A DNA stretch of 64,000 nt, taken from the NCBI GenBank assembly GCA_044368415.1, contig JBIPLJ010000009.1, positions 1 to 64,000 on the forward strand, given 5' to 3'. Below, piece by piece: positions 10,400 to 20,366 of this stretch. Both the position numbers and the translations under genes were made by a program. Numbering within the stretch: position 1 is the stretch's first letter; each line of letters opens with the position of its first letter. Source of the stretch: UBA4615 sp044368415 (GTDB taxonomy: Bacteria; Pseudomonadota; Gammaproteobacteria; Burkholderiales; Burkholderiaceae_E). The notes under the pieces were generated by a model. The model did not search any database and was not told the origin of the DNA. It saw only the letters and a program-made list of their open reading frames with translations.

Positions 10400-11636
10400 T
10401 CACCACCTCCGCCCCTCGCTCGGCAACAAGGTCGGCGAGTTGGTGTTGCCCGAGGCAATCGTCGGCATGAATAAAGCATCGGTCACGCGAAACCCATCGA
10501 CATCACGAACGCGGTGTCGGTGGTCCAGCACCGCCAGGGCATCCGCCGCCGCGACCATCCTCACCGTGCCGGCCGAGTGGAGAATCGTTGTCCCGATGTT
10601 CGCAGCCGCCTGGATCAGCGCCTCTTCGGTCTGATACTTGGTTCCGAGCTTGAACTCCTCGGGCTCGTCCTTCGCCACGGCCTGCTGCGCAACGATCCCG
10701 CGGGTAACGCGGATCGCATTCGCTGCGACGGCCCGATCGTACGGATTGCTCAAGTGTCCGCGTGATGATCGGCGCCTCGAACCCGTCGGAGCTGCCGACG
10801 TGCACGGCCCCGCGCGAAGCCGGACGAAGTTGGCATACCGACTCGGTGAACGCCGGGAACGAATGCAGGGGCTCGCCGAAGCGTTCCAGCGACCGCGGCT
10901 AGACGTGGTCCTCGAGGTCCGGCGACGCAATGGACGGATCGCTACGCGGGAACACACCGAGCTGGTTCGGCGACATGCTCAGGGGCCCGCGCCGCCACAG
11001 GGCGTACTGCTCCACCATCCAGGCCTTGCCGAACAGGCTGTTGGCCTGCCGATTCAGCGTGACCGCACTGGATACCTTGTACTCGAGCCTCAGTCGCAGG
11101 TGGTCCTGAAAATCGCCGCCGACTCCTCGGCCGCTCGACGCGCCACTCGCCGCCACGGCCGTGCATTGGATCGGGCCGCCTTCGTCCAGGCCCTGATCGT
11201 CCTCGTGCTTCTTGAGTTACGGCAGGACGTCGTCCCAGTCCCAGTCCCAGTCCCAGTCCCAGTCCCCGCCAGGATCGCCGGCCTCGACCTCGCTGCGGTC
11301 GTCGCCCCGCTGGCCGTACATGTAGATCATCCCGTTGATCGACGAACACCCACCGAGGGTGCGACCCAGCGGACAGATCTGCGCCCGCCCGTTGAGACCG
11401 GCCTCGCCTGGGTGCGGAAACGCCAGTCAGTACGGGGAGTGTCGATGCAGTACAGATAGATCACCCACGGGCATGTGGATTCAGATCCAGCAGTCGTCCT
11501 GGCCACCGGCATCAAGCTGCAGCACGCGCTTGGACGGGTCTGCGGACAGTCGATTCGCCAGCAGGCGGCCTACCATGCCGGCGCCCACGATCACCTACTC
11601 GAACTCGGCCGCAGCCGCTCCGGTCTCCTTGCCCAT
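10400..11636 (-). pseudogene. GMC family (choline/alcohol) oxidoreductase, heavily degraded
   Basis: Read on the minus strand from ATG 11636, the remains of an FAD-dependent GMC oxidoreductase are clear but scattered over several frames. Recognisable are the FAD motif VIVGAGMVGRLLANRLSAD, LYCIDTPRTDWRFRTQA, GRTLGGCSSINGMIYM, and the C-terminal HSAGTVRM ... VDGFRVTDALFMPTIASGNTNSPT. A TAG replaces the expected Tyr codon at residue 14, a TGA follows WI, at least three frameshifts occur, and total length is about 1.24 kb against about 1.6 kb for an intact gene. It is the last cistron of the mmsA operon, 43 bp beyond the alcohol dehydrogenase. Exact downstream limit is uncertain. Confidence 0.9.
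11232..11267. repeat. Hexanucleotide tandem repeat inside the GMC pseudogene
   Basis: Five copies of GTCCCA followed by GTCCCC. Read on the minus strand it gives alternating Asp-Trp codons where intact GMC proteins have a single WxWDDVLP motif, so slippage has expanded one codon pair. It is a local sign of decay. Confidence 0.85.
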
Positions 11637-11679
11637 CGCTTCGACGCCTCGTGCGGACCGCCCTCGGCGGCCCGAGGCC

Positions 11680-12810
11680 TCAATGCATCATGATCACTTG
11701 CCGGATCGACTCGCCGCGAACCAGCCGATCGAGCGCCGGGTTGATGTCCTCGAGTCGGATGCGCTCGCTCAGCAGCCGATCGACCGGCAGCCGCCCAGCC
11801 CGGAACATCGCGACGAACCGCGGCACGTCACGGCTCGGCACACACGAGCCGATGTAGCTGCCCTTCAGCGTGCGCTCCTCGGCGATCAGCGAGACCGCCT
11901 GCAGCGGCCAGGTGGCCGCGGGGTTGGGCAGGCCCGCGGTCACGGTGGTGCCACCGCGCCGGGTAATCCGGTAGGCGAGCTCCAGCGCAGGCACGACGCC
12001 GGCCATCTCGAACGCATAGTCGACGCCACCGCCGGTGGCAGCCTTCACCTTGGCGATGACATCGGGATCGCGCGCGTCGAAGGTCGCGGTCGCGCCGAGC
12101 TGCTTCGCCAGCTCGAGCTTGGCGGGCAGCATGTCGACGGCAACCACGTCCCGCGCGCCGGACGCGACCGCCGCCAGCAGCGACGAGAAGCCGACACCGC
12201 CGAGACCGACGACCGCGGTCCGGGCACCCGCCTCGATCTTCGCGGTGTTGAACACCGCGCCGGCCCCGGTCAGCACCGCGCAGCCGAACAGGGCCGCCTG
12301 CTCCCAGGACAGGTCGCGGTCAATGGGCACGACCGAGCGCCGCGAGACGGTCGCGTACTCGGCAAAGGCCGCGCAGCCGAGGTGGTGGTTCAGCGTGCCG
12401 CCCGCGGGCAGCGACAGGCGCCTGTAGCCGCCGAGCAGCGAGCCGCTCCCGTTGGACTCGCCTCCGGGGCCGCACAGCGCCGGACGGCCGACGGCGCAGT
12501 CCGGACAGGCGCCGCAGGCGGGCCTGAAAATCAGCACGACGTGATCCCCTACTCTCACGTCGAGCACGCCCGCACCCACCTCGAGCACCTCTGCGGCGGC
12601 CTCGTGGCCGGGTACGATCGGCACCGGCCACGGCCGGTCGCCGTTGATGGCGGACAGGTCAGAGTGGCACAGGCCGGCCGCGTGGATTTTCACCCGCAGC
12701 TCACCCGGGCCGGGCTCGGCCAGTTCAACCTCTTCGATCGACAGCGGCTTGCTCTCGGCATACGGTGCCGGCAGCCCGATCTGGCGCAGCACCGCGGCGC
12801 GCATCTTCAT
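11680..12810 (-). CDS. Zinc-dependent alcohol dehydrogenase (MDR superfamily)
   Basis: 376 residues from ATG 12810, with GAGGAG at a suitable distance; the GTG at 12816 is an alternative. Catalytic zinc ligands are visible in GLCHSDLSAI and VPGHEAAAEV, and the four structural-zinc cysteines in CGACPDCAVGRPALC. The NAD-binding motif is AVVGLGGVGFSSLLAAV. The sequence resembles class III / aryl-alcohol type dehydrogenases. It follows the gabD-like gene by 49 bp and probably oxidises an alcohol to the aldehyde that gabD or mmsA then uses; the substrate is not visible. Confidence 0.92.
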   Translation of the reverse strand: MKMRAAVLRQIGLPAPYAESKPLSIEEVELAEPGPGELRVKIHAAGLCHSDLSAINGDRPWPVPIVPGHEAAAEVLEVGAGVLDVRVGDHVVLIFRPACGACPDCAVGRPALCGPGGESNGSGSLLGGYRRLSLPAGGTLNHHLGCAAFAEYATVSRRSVVPIDRDLSWEQAALFGCAVLTGAGAVFNTAKIEAGARTAVVGLGGVGFSSLLAAVASGARDVVAVDMLPAKLELAKQLGATATFDARDPDVIAKVKAATGGGVDYAFEMAGVVPALELAYRITRRGGTTVTAGLPNPAATWPLQAVSLIAEERTLKGSYIGSCVPSRDVPRFVAMFRAGRLPVDRLLSERIRLEDINPALDRLVRGESIRQVIMMH

Positions 12811-12859
12811 CGTCACGTCTCCTCATTCCTTGTTGGCGGCTCGCAGCCGGTCCGGCACG

Positions 12860-14326
12860 TCACAGCCCGGCCAGGCACAGGTACTTGATCTCCATGTACT
12901 CGTCGATGCCGTACCTGGAGCCTTCGCGTCCCAGCCCCGACTGCTTGACCCCGCCGAAGGGCGCCACTTCGTTAGACAGCAGTCCGGAGTTCGCGCAGAC
13001 CATGCCGGACTCGAGCGCCTCGGCCACGCGGAACACGCGGCCGATGTCGCGCGAGTAGAAGTACGCGGCCAGCCCGAACTCGGTGTCGTTGGCCATCGCG
13101 ATCGCCTCGGCCTCGGTCTCGAAGCGGAACAGCGGCGCCACCGGTCCGAAGGTCTCCTCGCGCGCGACCTTCATGTCGGACGTCACGCCGGTCAGCACCG
13201 TGGGCTCGAAGAACAGCCCACCGAGCGCATGGCGCTTGCCGCCGAGGACAACCTTCGCGCCAAGGGCGGTGGCATCGGCGATGTGCTCCTCGACCTTGTC
13301 GATGGCGGACGAATCGATCAGCGGCCCGATGCTCACGCCCGGCTCGGTGCCGGCACCGACCTTGAACTGCCCGACCTTCGCGGCGAGCTTCGCGGCAAAC
13401 GCGTCGTAGACGCCGGCCTGGACGTAGAAGCGGTTCGCGCAGACACAGGTCTGACCGGCGTTGCGGTACTTCGAGGCAAGCGCGCCCTCGACGGCAGCAT
13501 CGATGTTGGCATCGTCGAACACAATGAAGGGCGCATTGCCACCGAGCTCGAGCGAGAGCTTCTTCACCGTGTCGGCCGACTGGCGCAGCAGGATGCGGCC
13601 GACCTCGGTGGAACCGGTGAACGACACCTTGCGCACGCTGGGGTGGGTGCACAGCTCGAGGCCGATCGCCGGGGCATGCCCCGCGTCGGCGGTCACCACG
13701 TTGAAGACGCCCGGCGGCACGCCGGCGCGCTGAGCGAGCTCGGCGAGCGCCAGCGCCGACAGCGGCGTCGCCTCGGCGGGCTTGGCGACGATGGTGCAGC
13801 CGGCGGCGAGCGCGGGGCCGACTTTGCGGGTGATCATCGCGATGGGGAAGTTCCACGGCGTGATCGCGGCGCACACGCCGATTGGCTGCTTGATGACCAG
13901 CAGCCGGCGGTCGGATGCAACGGTCGGGATCACGTCGCCATACGCACGCTTGCCTTCCTCGGCGAACCACTCGAGGAAGCTCGCGCCGTAGACCACTTCG
14001 CCGCGGGCCTCGCCGAGCGGCTTGCCCTGCTCGGTGGTCATCAGCAGCGCCAGGTCTTCGGTGTGCTCGATGATCAGCTCGAACCAGCGGCGCAACACGG
14101 CACCCCGCTCCTTCGCTGTCTTCGCGCGCCAGGCGGGCAGCGCCCGCGCGGCGGCTTCGATTGCGCGCCGCGTCTCGGCCACACCCATGTCGGCGACCTC
14201 GACGATTTTCGACCCACTCGCCGGATCGGTCACCGCGAACACGGCTCCCGAGTCGGCGGCGACCCATTGGCCGTCGATGAAGCCCTGGCACTTCAGCAGG
14301 CTCATGTCGTTCAGCTGCATCGTCAT
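12860..14326 (-). CDS. gabD: NAD(P)-dependent succinate-semialdehyde dehydrogenase
   Basis: 488 residues, aldehyde dehydrogenase superfamily, closest in look to GabD. Motifs: cofactor fold ITPWNFPIAMITRKVGPALAAGC, general-base Glu in LELGGNAPFIVFDDANID, catalytic Cys in RNAGQTCVCANRFYVQ, and the C-terminal PFGGVKQSGLGREGSRYGIDEYMEIKY typical of succinate-semialdehyde dehydrogenases. AGGAACGG precedes the ATG. In this operon the substrate could be succinate or malonate semialdehyde; sequence alone cannot decide. Confidence 0.9.
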   Translation of the reverse strand: MTMQLNDMSLLKCQGFIDGQWVAADSGAVFAVTDPASGSKIVEVADMGVAETRRAIEAAARALPAWRAKTAKERGAVLRRWFELIIEHTEDLALLMTTEQGKPLGEARGEVVYGASFLEWFAEEGKRAYGDVIPTVASDRRLLVIKQPIGVCAAITPWNFPIAMITRKVGPALAAGCTIVAKPAEATPLSALALAELAQRAGVPPGVFNVVTADAGHAPAIGLELCTHPSVRKVSFTGSTEVGRILLRQSADTVKKLSLELGGNAPFIVFDDANIDAAVEGALASKYRNAGQTCVCANRFYVQAGVYDAFAAKLAAKVGQFKVGAGTEPGVSIGPLIDSSAIDKVEEHIADATALGAKVVLGGKRHALGGLFFEPTVLTGVTSDMKVAREETFGPVAPLFRFETEAEAIAMANDTEFGLAAYFYSRDIGRVFRVAEALESGMVCANSGLLSNEVAPFGGVKQSGLGREGSRYGIDEYMEIKYLCLAGL

Positions 14327-14348
14327 GTCGTCCGTTCCTCAGGGCGGC

Positions 14349-14687
14349 TCAGCCGCCCGACACCAGCTTCAGTCCGAGCACGCCCGCCACGATCAGAACG
14401 ATGCACGCGAGCCGAGCCACCGTCGCCGCCTCGCTGAGCAGCGCCATCCCCAGCAGCGCGGTCCCGGCCGCGCCGATCCCGACCCATACCGCGTACGCAG
14501 TACCCGCGGGCAGTACGCGCATCGCCAGCGACAGCAGCCAGAAGCTGGCGGACGCGCCGACCACAACGATCACCGACGGCACCGGCCGGGTGAATCCGTC
14601 GCTGTACTTCAGACCCAGCGCCCAGACGATCTCGAGCAGACCGGCGATCACCAGCAGCACCCAGGCGGTCGCGGGCGTGGGCGTCAT
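14349..14687 (-). CDS. Small multidrug resistance (SMR) exporter, SugE/Gdx-like
   Basis: 112 residues and four membrane helices, the full SMR architecture. The essential membrane glutamate is in LLEIVWALGLKYSDGF, and VLPAGTAYAVWVGIGAAGTALLGM is the family signature of helix 3. The W-A-L-G-L-K pattern after the glutamate is closer to guanidinium exporters (Gdx/SugE) than to EmrE. The ATG overlaps the 3' end of the nitronate monooxygenase by 4 bp, so the two are co-translated. No guanidine riboswitch was seen nearby. Confidence 0.88.
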   Translation of the reverse strand: MTPTPATAWVLLVIAGLLEIVWALGLKYSDGFTRPVPSVIVVVGASASFWLLSLAMRVLPAGTAYAVWVGIGAAGTALLGMALLSEAATVARLACIVLIVAGVLGLKLVSGG

Positions 14688-15817
14688 ACGCGTGTCCCGG
14701 TGCGCCCGCCGGCCGGCTCGTCGGACGCGCCCAACCCAGCGACCGCGCCATCGAACCCGGCGACCAGCCGCGCGACGAGCGCAGCCGCGGGCATCGGCCG
14801 GGCGAGCGCCGCGGCCTGCCCGGCCCACATCGACATCGCCTCGATGTCGCCCGCACGGGTCGCGGCCGCGCGCAGCTCGGCGGTCAGCGCGTTCTGCACC
14901 GGATAGACCGGCACCGCCTCCTCCTCGGCCCGCATCGCATCCATGAACCCGTTGACCAGGCCCCGCGCGGGCCGGCCCGAGAAGACCCGGGTGAGCCGCG
15001 TGCCGCGGGCATCCGCCTCGGCAAGCGCGGCCTTCCACGCGGGGTGTGCACCCGACTCGTCGCAGGCGAGGAACGCGGTGCCGAGCTGAACGCCCTGCGC
15101 GCCCAGCGCGAAGGCCGCCGCCACGCCACGTCCGTCCATGATCCCGCCGGCGGCGATCACCGGCACGTCGACCGCGTCGACCAGCCGCGGCACCAGAGCC
15201 ATGGTGCCGATCGCGCCCTCCTCGAAGCCGCCGACGAAGGTGCCGCGGTGCCCGCCCGCCTCGCCGCCCTGGGCGACGATGACATCGGCACCCGCCTTGA
15301 CCCAGGCCCGCGCCTCGGCGACATGGGTCGCGCCGCCGACGATGCGGCAGCCCGCCCGCCGAAAGGCTTCGAGCTGCGCGGCGGCCGGGATGCCGAAGTG
15401 GAAGGACACGACTGCGGGGGCGGCCTCGATCACCGCCTCGACCTGCGCGGCGAAGGACTCGCACACGCTGACCGGCGCCCGCTGCACGGGCAGCCCGAAG
15501 CGGGTCCGCCACGTGGCGATGCGCGCCATCGCCTCACCCTCCCCGTCTCGGGGGAAACTGTCCGGCTCGTCGAGCACAAACAGGTTGATCGAGAACGGCC
15601 TGCGAGTCAGCGCGCGGATCGCGGCGACATCTGCCCGGATCCGCTCGGGCGCCAGGCCCGCCGCAGCCAGCGAGCCGAGCGCACCGGCTTCGCAGGATGC
15701 AGCGACCAGGGCTGGTGACGTGATGCCGCCCGCCATCGGCGCCTGCACGATCGGCCAGTCGAGGCCGAACAGCGGGGCAACGCCGCGCCCCCTCAGCAAG
15801 CCCTTCATCATCGCCAC
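14684..15817 (-). CDS. Nitronate monooxygenase
   Basis: 377 residues, FMN-dependent TIM-barrel of the class I nitronate monooxygenase type (formerly 2-nitropropane dioxygenase). Visible: FGLDWPIVQAPMAGGITSPALVAA at the N-terminus, VVSFHFGIP, the phosphate-binding AQGGEAGGHRGTF, and VIAAGGIMDGRGVAAAFALGAQGVQLGTAFL. These enzymes oxidise nitronates such as propionate 3-nitronate to the aldehyde plus nitrite or nitrate. It lies between mmsA (33 bp) and the SMR exporter (overlap), which makes a nitroalkane pathway plausible. A role on another flavin substrate cannot be excluded. Confidence 0.9.
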   Translation of the reverse strand: MAMMKGLLRGRGVAPLFGLDWPIVQAPMAGGITSPALVAASCEAGALGSLAAAGLAPERIRADVAAIRALTRRPFSINLFVLDEPDSFPRDGEGEAMARIATWRTRFGLPVQRAPVSVCESFAAQVEAVIEAAPAVVSFHFGIPAAAQLEAFRRAGCRIVGGATHVAEARAWVKAGADVIVAQGGEAGGHRGTFVGGFEEGAIGTMALVPRLVDAVDVPVIAAGGIMDGRGVAAAFALGAQGVQLGTAFLACDESGAHPAWKAALAEADARGTRLTRVFSGRPARGLVNGFMDAMRAEEEAVPVYPVQNALTAELRAAATRAGDIEAMSMWAGQAAALARPMPAAALVARLVAGFDGAVAGLGASDEPAGGRTGTRV

Positions 15818-15850
15818 GCCTCCCTTATCGGACCCACACGTCTACGCGCG

Positions 15851-17398
<1,548 letters not shown>

Positions 17399-17439
17399 AT
17401 CTGTCTCCGTGAAGCGGATCCGTCGACAGGAACCCGCCG

Positions 17440-17463
17440 TTCAACCTGTTGAATAAGCATTCA
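17440..17463. promoter_or_regulatory. Palindromes between mmsA and iclR, probable IclR operator
   Basis: TTCAACCTGTTGAA (17440-17453) has perfect 6-bp arms, and it overlaps a second inverted repeat TGAAT-AAGC-ATTCA (17450-17463). It lies in the short divergent promoter region, 42 bp upstream of mmsA and overlapping a possible iclR -35 (TTGAAT 17449-17454). IclR regulators bind such imperfect palindromes in divergent promoters; the assignment is inference from position. Confidence 0.6.
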
Positions 17464-17506
17464 GGATATGCGACGATTGTCCAGATCGACCGAAAGGCTG
17501 TCAACC

Positions 17507-18364
17507 GTGCCCCCTCGCGCCTCCACTGCTCTGCGCTCCGTCGGCCGCGCCGTCGACCCGGGCCCGTCCTCGGCCGGGCGCCTCGTGCCCGCGGTCGAGC
17601 GCGCCTCACGGCTGCTCGACGCACTGTCCGCGTCGCGCCAGCCGCTGTCGCTCGCCGACCTGTCGCGCACACTGTCGATGCCGCGCAGCAGCGTGCACGG
17701 CCTGCTCGCCACCCTGGTGACGCTCGGGCTGGCCCGCCGCAACGAGGACGCCGAGTTCTCGCTCGGCCCGAAGGCGCTGCAATGGGCCGACGCCTACACC
17801 GCGCAGTCCGACGTGCTGCGCGCGTTCGGCGCGCGGGTCGACCGCAGCACCGAGCTCGGCACCGAGACGGTGATGCTCGCGACGCTGGACGGCGCCGACG
17901 TGGTCTACCTAGCCTGCCGGCAGGGCAGCCGGCCGCTGGCGGTGAACTTCCGGGTGGGCGGCCGATTCCCGGCGGCCTGCACCTCGTCGGGCAAGGCGAT
18001 GCTGGCGACTCTGCCCGACACCGAGGTCTCCCAGCGGATGGGCGCAGGCACGCTGCCGCGGCTGACCCGCTACGGCATGGCCGGGCTGCCGGCGCTGCTG
18101 CGCCAGCTCGATACCGCGCGACGCCAGGGCTGGGCGGTCGACGACGAGGAGACCGCCGAGGGCATGCAGTGCTTCGGCGCGCCGGTGATCGGGGCGCGCG
18201 GCCGTTCTGCGGTCGCCGCGGTGGCGGTCAGCGTCATCAAGGCCGGGTTGACACCACGACGACGGACCGAGCTGGTCGATGCGATCCGGCTGCTGGCGCG
18301 GGACGTGTCTGTCGAGCTCGGGGCGTCAGAGGCGGCGGCGCTCGGGGCGTCAGCCAGCGACTGA
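17507..18364 (+). CDS. IclR family transcriptional regulator
   Basis: 285 residues from GTG 17507, which has GAAAGG 10 bp upstream; ATG 17468 would add 13 residues but lies almost on the promoter. N-terminal winged HTH: VERASRLLDALSASRQPLSLADLSRTL with recognition helix near SMPRSSVHGLLATL. The C-terminal IclR effector domain follows, with the typical PAACTSSGKAMLATLP and GWAVDDEETAEGMQCFGAPV. It most likely controls the divergent mmsA operon in response to a carboxylic acid or related effector. Confidence 0.92.
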   Translation: MPPRASTALRSVGRAVDPGPSSAGRLVPAVERASRLLDALSASRQPLSLADLSRTLSMPRSSVHGLLATLVTLGLARRNEDAEFSLGPKALQWADAYTAQSDVLRAFGARVDRSTELGTETVMLATLDGADVVYLACRQGSRPLAVNFRVGGRFPAACTSSGKAMLATLPDTEVSQRMGAGTLPRLTRYGMAGLPALLRQLDTARRQGWAVDDEETAEGMQCFGAPVIGARGRSAVAAVAVSVIKAGLTPRRRTELVDAIRLLARDVSVELGASEAAALGASASD

Positions 18365-18783
18365 ACGGCCGTCCGGGCGCGATCCGCCATCCGCCCCGGA
18401 CGCGATCGCTTGTTCAGCTGGCGGAACGGCCGTTCACGACCCTTTCGAGATGACCGCCATGGGCCGATCTCGACCTCCGTCTCGGGTCCGCCCCCCGACC
18501 CCAGCGGCCTGTCTACACCGCCCGGATCCGATGCGGGCGGGGGCCGATGCGTCGACGCCCCACCCTTCACACGTGTCCGCGAAAGGCCCTGCCCCCCCAG
18601 GACGGTTCGCACGGCCGTGCCCGACGGGTCGACACTGTCCGGACGCGGACTTCCTGGGCATCCTGCCCATTTCCATCAGCCAATACCGCAAGAACCGGAA
18701 CGATTTCGCCATTCAAAATGCTGAACAACTGTTCAGCTTACCGGCCCTTGCCCCGAAGACCCGCAGCCCGAGCCAGTCCGCAC
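18365..18783. other. Intergenic region with inverted repeats
   Basis: About 420 bp between the end of iclR and the end of the truncated nucleotidase gene, converging from both sides. It holds GAACGGCCGTTC (18424-18435, perfect 12-bp palindrome) and GCTGAAC-AACT-GTTCAGC (18720-18737, perfect 7-bp arms). The latter looks like an operator rather than a terminator because no T run follows. The motif TGTTCAGC occurs twice (18411 and 18730). No gene is visible. Confidence 0.5.
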
Positions 18784-20150
18784 TCAGTCGGCCAGCCGGC
18801 GGACCCTCGGTACCTGCGGAATCGGTGTCACCGGCCGCGCCCCCAGCCACGACACCAGCGCATCCACGTCCAGCGGCCCGCCGAGGCGCTCGGTGCCCGC
18901 CACGAACCCGTCGAATCCGTCCCCGCCGTCGCCGAGGAAGGCGTTGACGGTTATCCGGTAACGCTCGTCCGGATCGATCGGCATCCCCTCGAGCCGCGGC
19001 GACACGATCCGCGAACCCGGGGCGCCCAACGCCCGCCAGCCCCACTCGAAGCCTGCCGAAGGCTGCAACACTCGGGGGCGTTGGGTACTCAGCCCGCTGA
19101 ATTGTTGTTCGAGAATCTCCAACAGCTGGGCTCCGGTGAGCGTCATCACCACCCGCCCGTTGCCGAAGGGCTGGGCGGCGAAAGCCTGCGCGAAACGCAC
19201 CAGGCAGGGCGCCGCGGCCGGCGGGCAGGGCAAGTCGGCGCACATCCCGCCAGGGTTGGTCAGCGCAATCCGTGCGCCGCCGCGCTCCGGCGCCCGGGTC
19301 GCGGCGAGCTGAGCATCGGCGACCAAGCGGCCGAGCGCGGTGTCGCCGCCGGGCGAGGGATCCCGGGTCGCCGCATCCGAGAGCCGTCCGACCGGGCGCC
19401 CGGCCAGGGGCTGCACGCGCGTCAAGTAATGGTCGACCAGTCTCTGCACGGCCGGATCCGGGGGCAGCGGCGGGTACGCCGCGTCTGCCGCCCGATCCCC
19501 GGCCAGCCCATTGGCCACCGGGAGGTTGCGAATCCGGGTCCGCTCGCGCAGGACATCGCCCGTCACGGGGTCCAGCCGCAGGTCGAGCACCGACACGCCC
19601 CGGCCGTTTGCGTAGGCCTGCACGAGCGGCAGCCGCGGGTTGCCCGGCGCGTCGCGCAGGCAGGCATAACCCTGGTGGCTGTGGCCGCTCAGCACGGCAT
19701 CCACCTCGGGCCGCAGCCGGTCGACGATACGGAAGATCTCGCCCCGCGCCCCGGGGCATGCCGGGTCGTTCCAGTCGCCGACGGTGGTGCCGCCCTCGTG
19801 GATCACCGCGACGAACGCCTCGATGCCGCGGGCCGCCTTGAGCGCCGCCACCTCCCGGTTGATCGACTCGGCCTCGTCGTCGAAACGCAGCCCGGCGACT
19901 CCGCTCGGCACCACCGCCGACGGGGTGGCACGCAGCACCGCACCGACGAAGGCGACCCGAACGCCCCCGATCTCCCTGACCACCGAGGCTGGCAGCACCG
20001 CCAGCCCCGACACATCGCGGACGTTGGCGGCGATCATCGGGAAGCGGGCACCGGCGAAGCGGCCGTCCGGCCCGGCGCAGGTGCCGGCCTCGCTTGCCCC
20101 GCCCAGATGGCATTCGCCGATCGGCGTTCCTGCCTGCTGCGTTCATTCCT
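18784..20150 (-). pseudogene. 5'-nucleotidase / 2',3'-cyclic phosphodiesterase, N-terminal half missing
   Basis: The intact part (18784-20037) gives 417 residues: end of the metallophosphatase domain with FVAVIHEGGTTVGDW and the metal-binding GHSHQGYACL, then a full C-terminal substrate domain with ALTNPGGMCADLPCP and DGGDGFDGF (adenine-stacking type loop). Family-like sequence continues upstream of the first ATG (GECHLGGASEAGTC, then FAGARFPMIAANV) until an in-frame TGA near 20150. The segments with the DxH, GD and GNHE metal ligands and the signal peptide are absent from all frames before the next gene, so about 130 residues have been deleted. The remnant should be inactive. Confidence 0.8.
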
Positions 20151-20366
20151 CCGCCCGTCACCTGAGGCCGACCCGTAGGCACCGGCAGATGGATCGACGA
20201 TGAAGATACCCCGAGCCGGCACTGCTTCCGAACGCTCGGACCGGATCGTATCGCCGCCACGCCGGGCTGCCCCGGAATGCGGTTTGACGGATCAGGCCGC
20301 GTCGCGCAAGGTGCGGCGATGCCCGCCGCGCCGCGGCCGCGCCCCAACCGAACACCTCCACCCGCC

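Noticed and set aside
8931..10400. Several long open frames on both strands between mnmG and the GMC remnant
   Set aside because: Composition is that of random GC-rich frames, there is no family-like sequence, no ribosome binding site, and frames overlap each other on both strands.
8915..10400. oriC
   Set aside because: The setting (parAB, mnmG, parS) is suggestive, but I could not find DnaA boxes or an AT-rich unwinding segment, and dnaA/dnaN are not in the window.
14300..15850. Guanidine riboswitch controlling the SugE-like exporter
   Set aside because: The exporter overlaps the upstream gene and no ykkC or mini-ykkC type structure was seen in the gaps of the operon.
18720..18737. Rho-independent terminator of iclR
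   Set aside because: Symmetric hairpin but about 350 bp beyond the stop codon and without a T tract.
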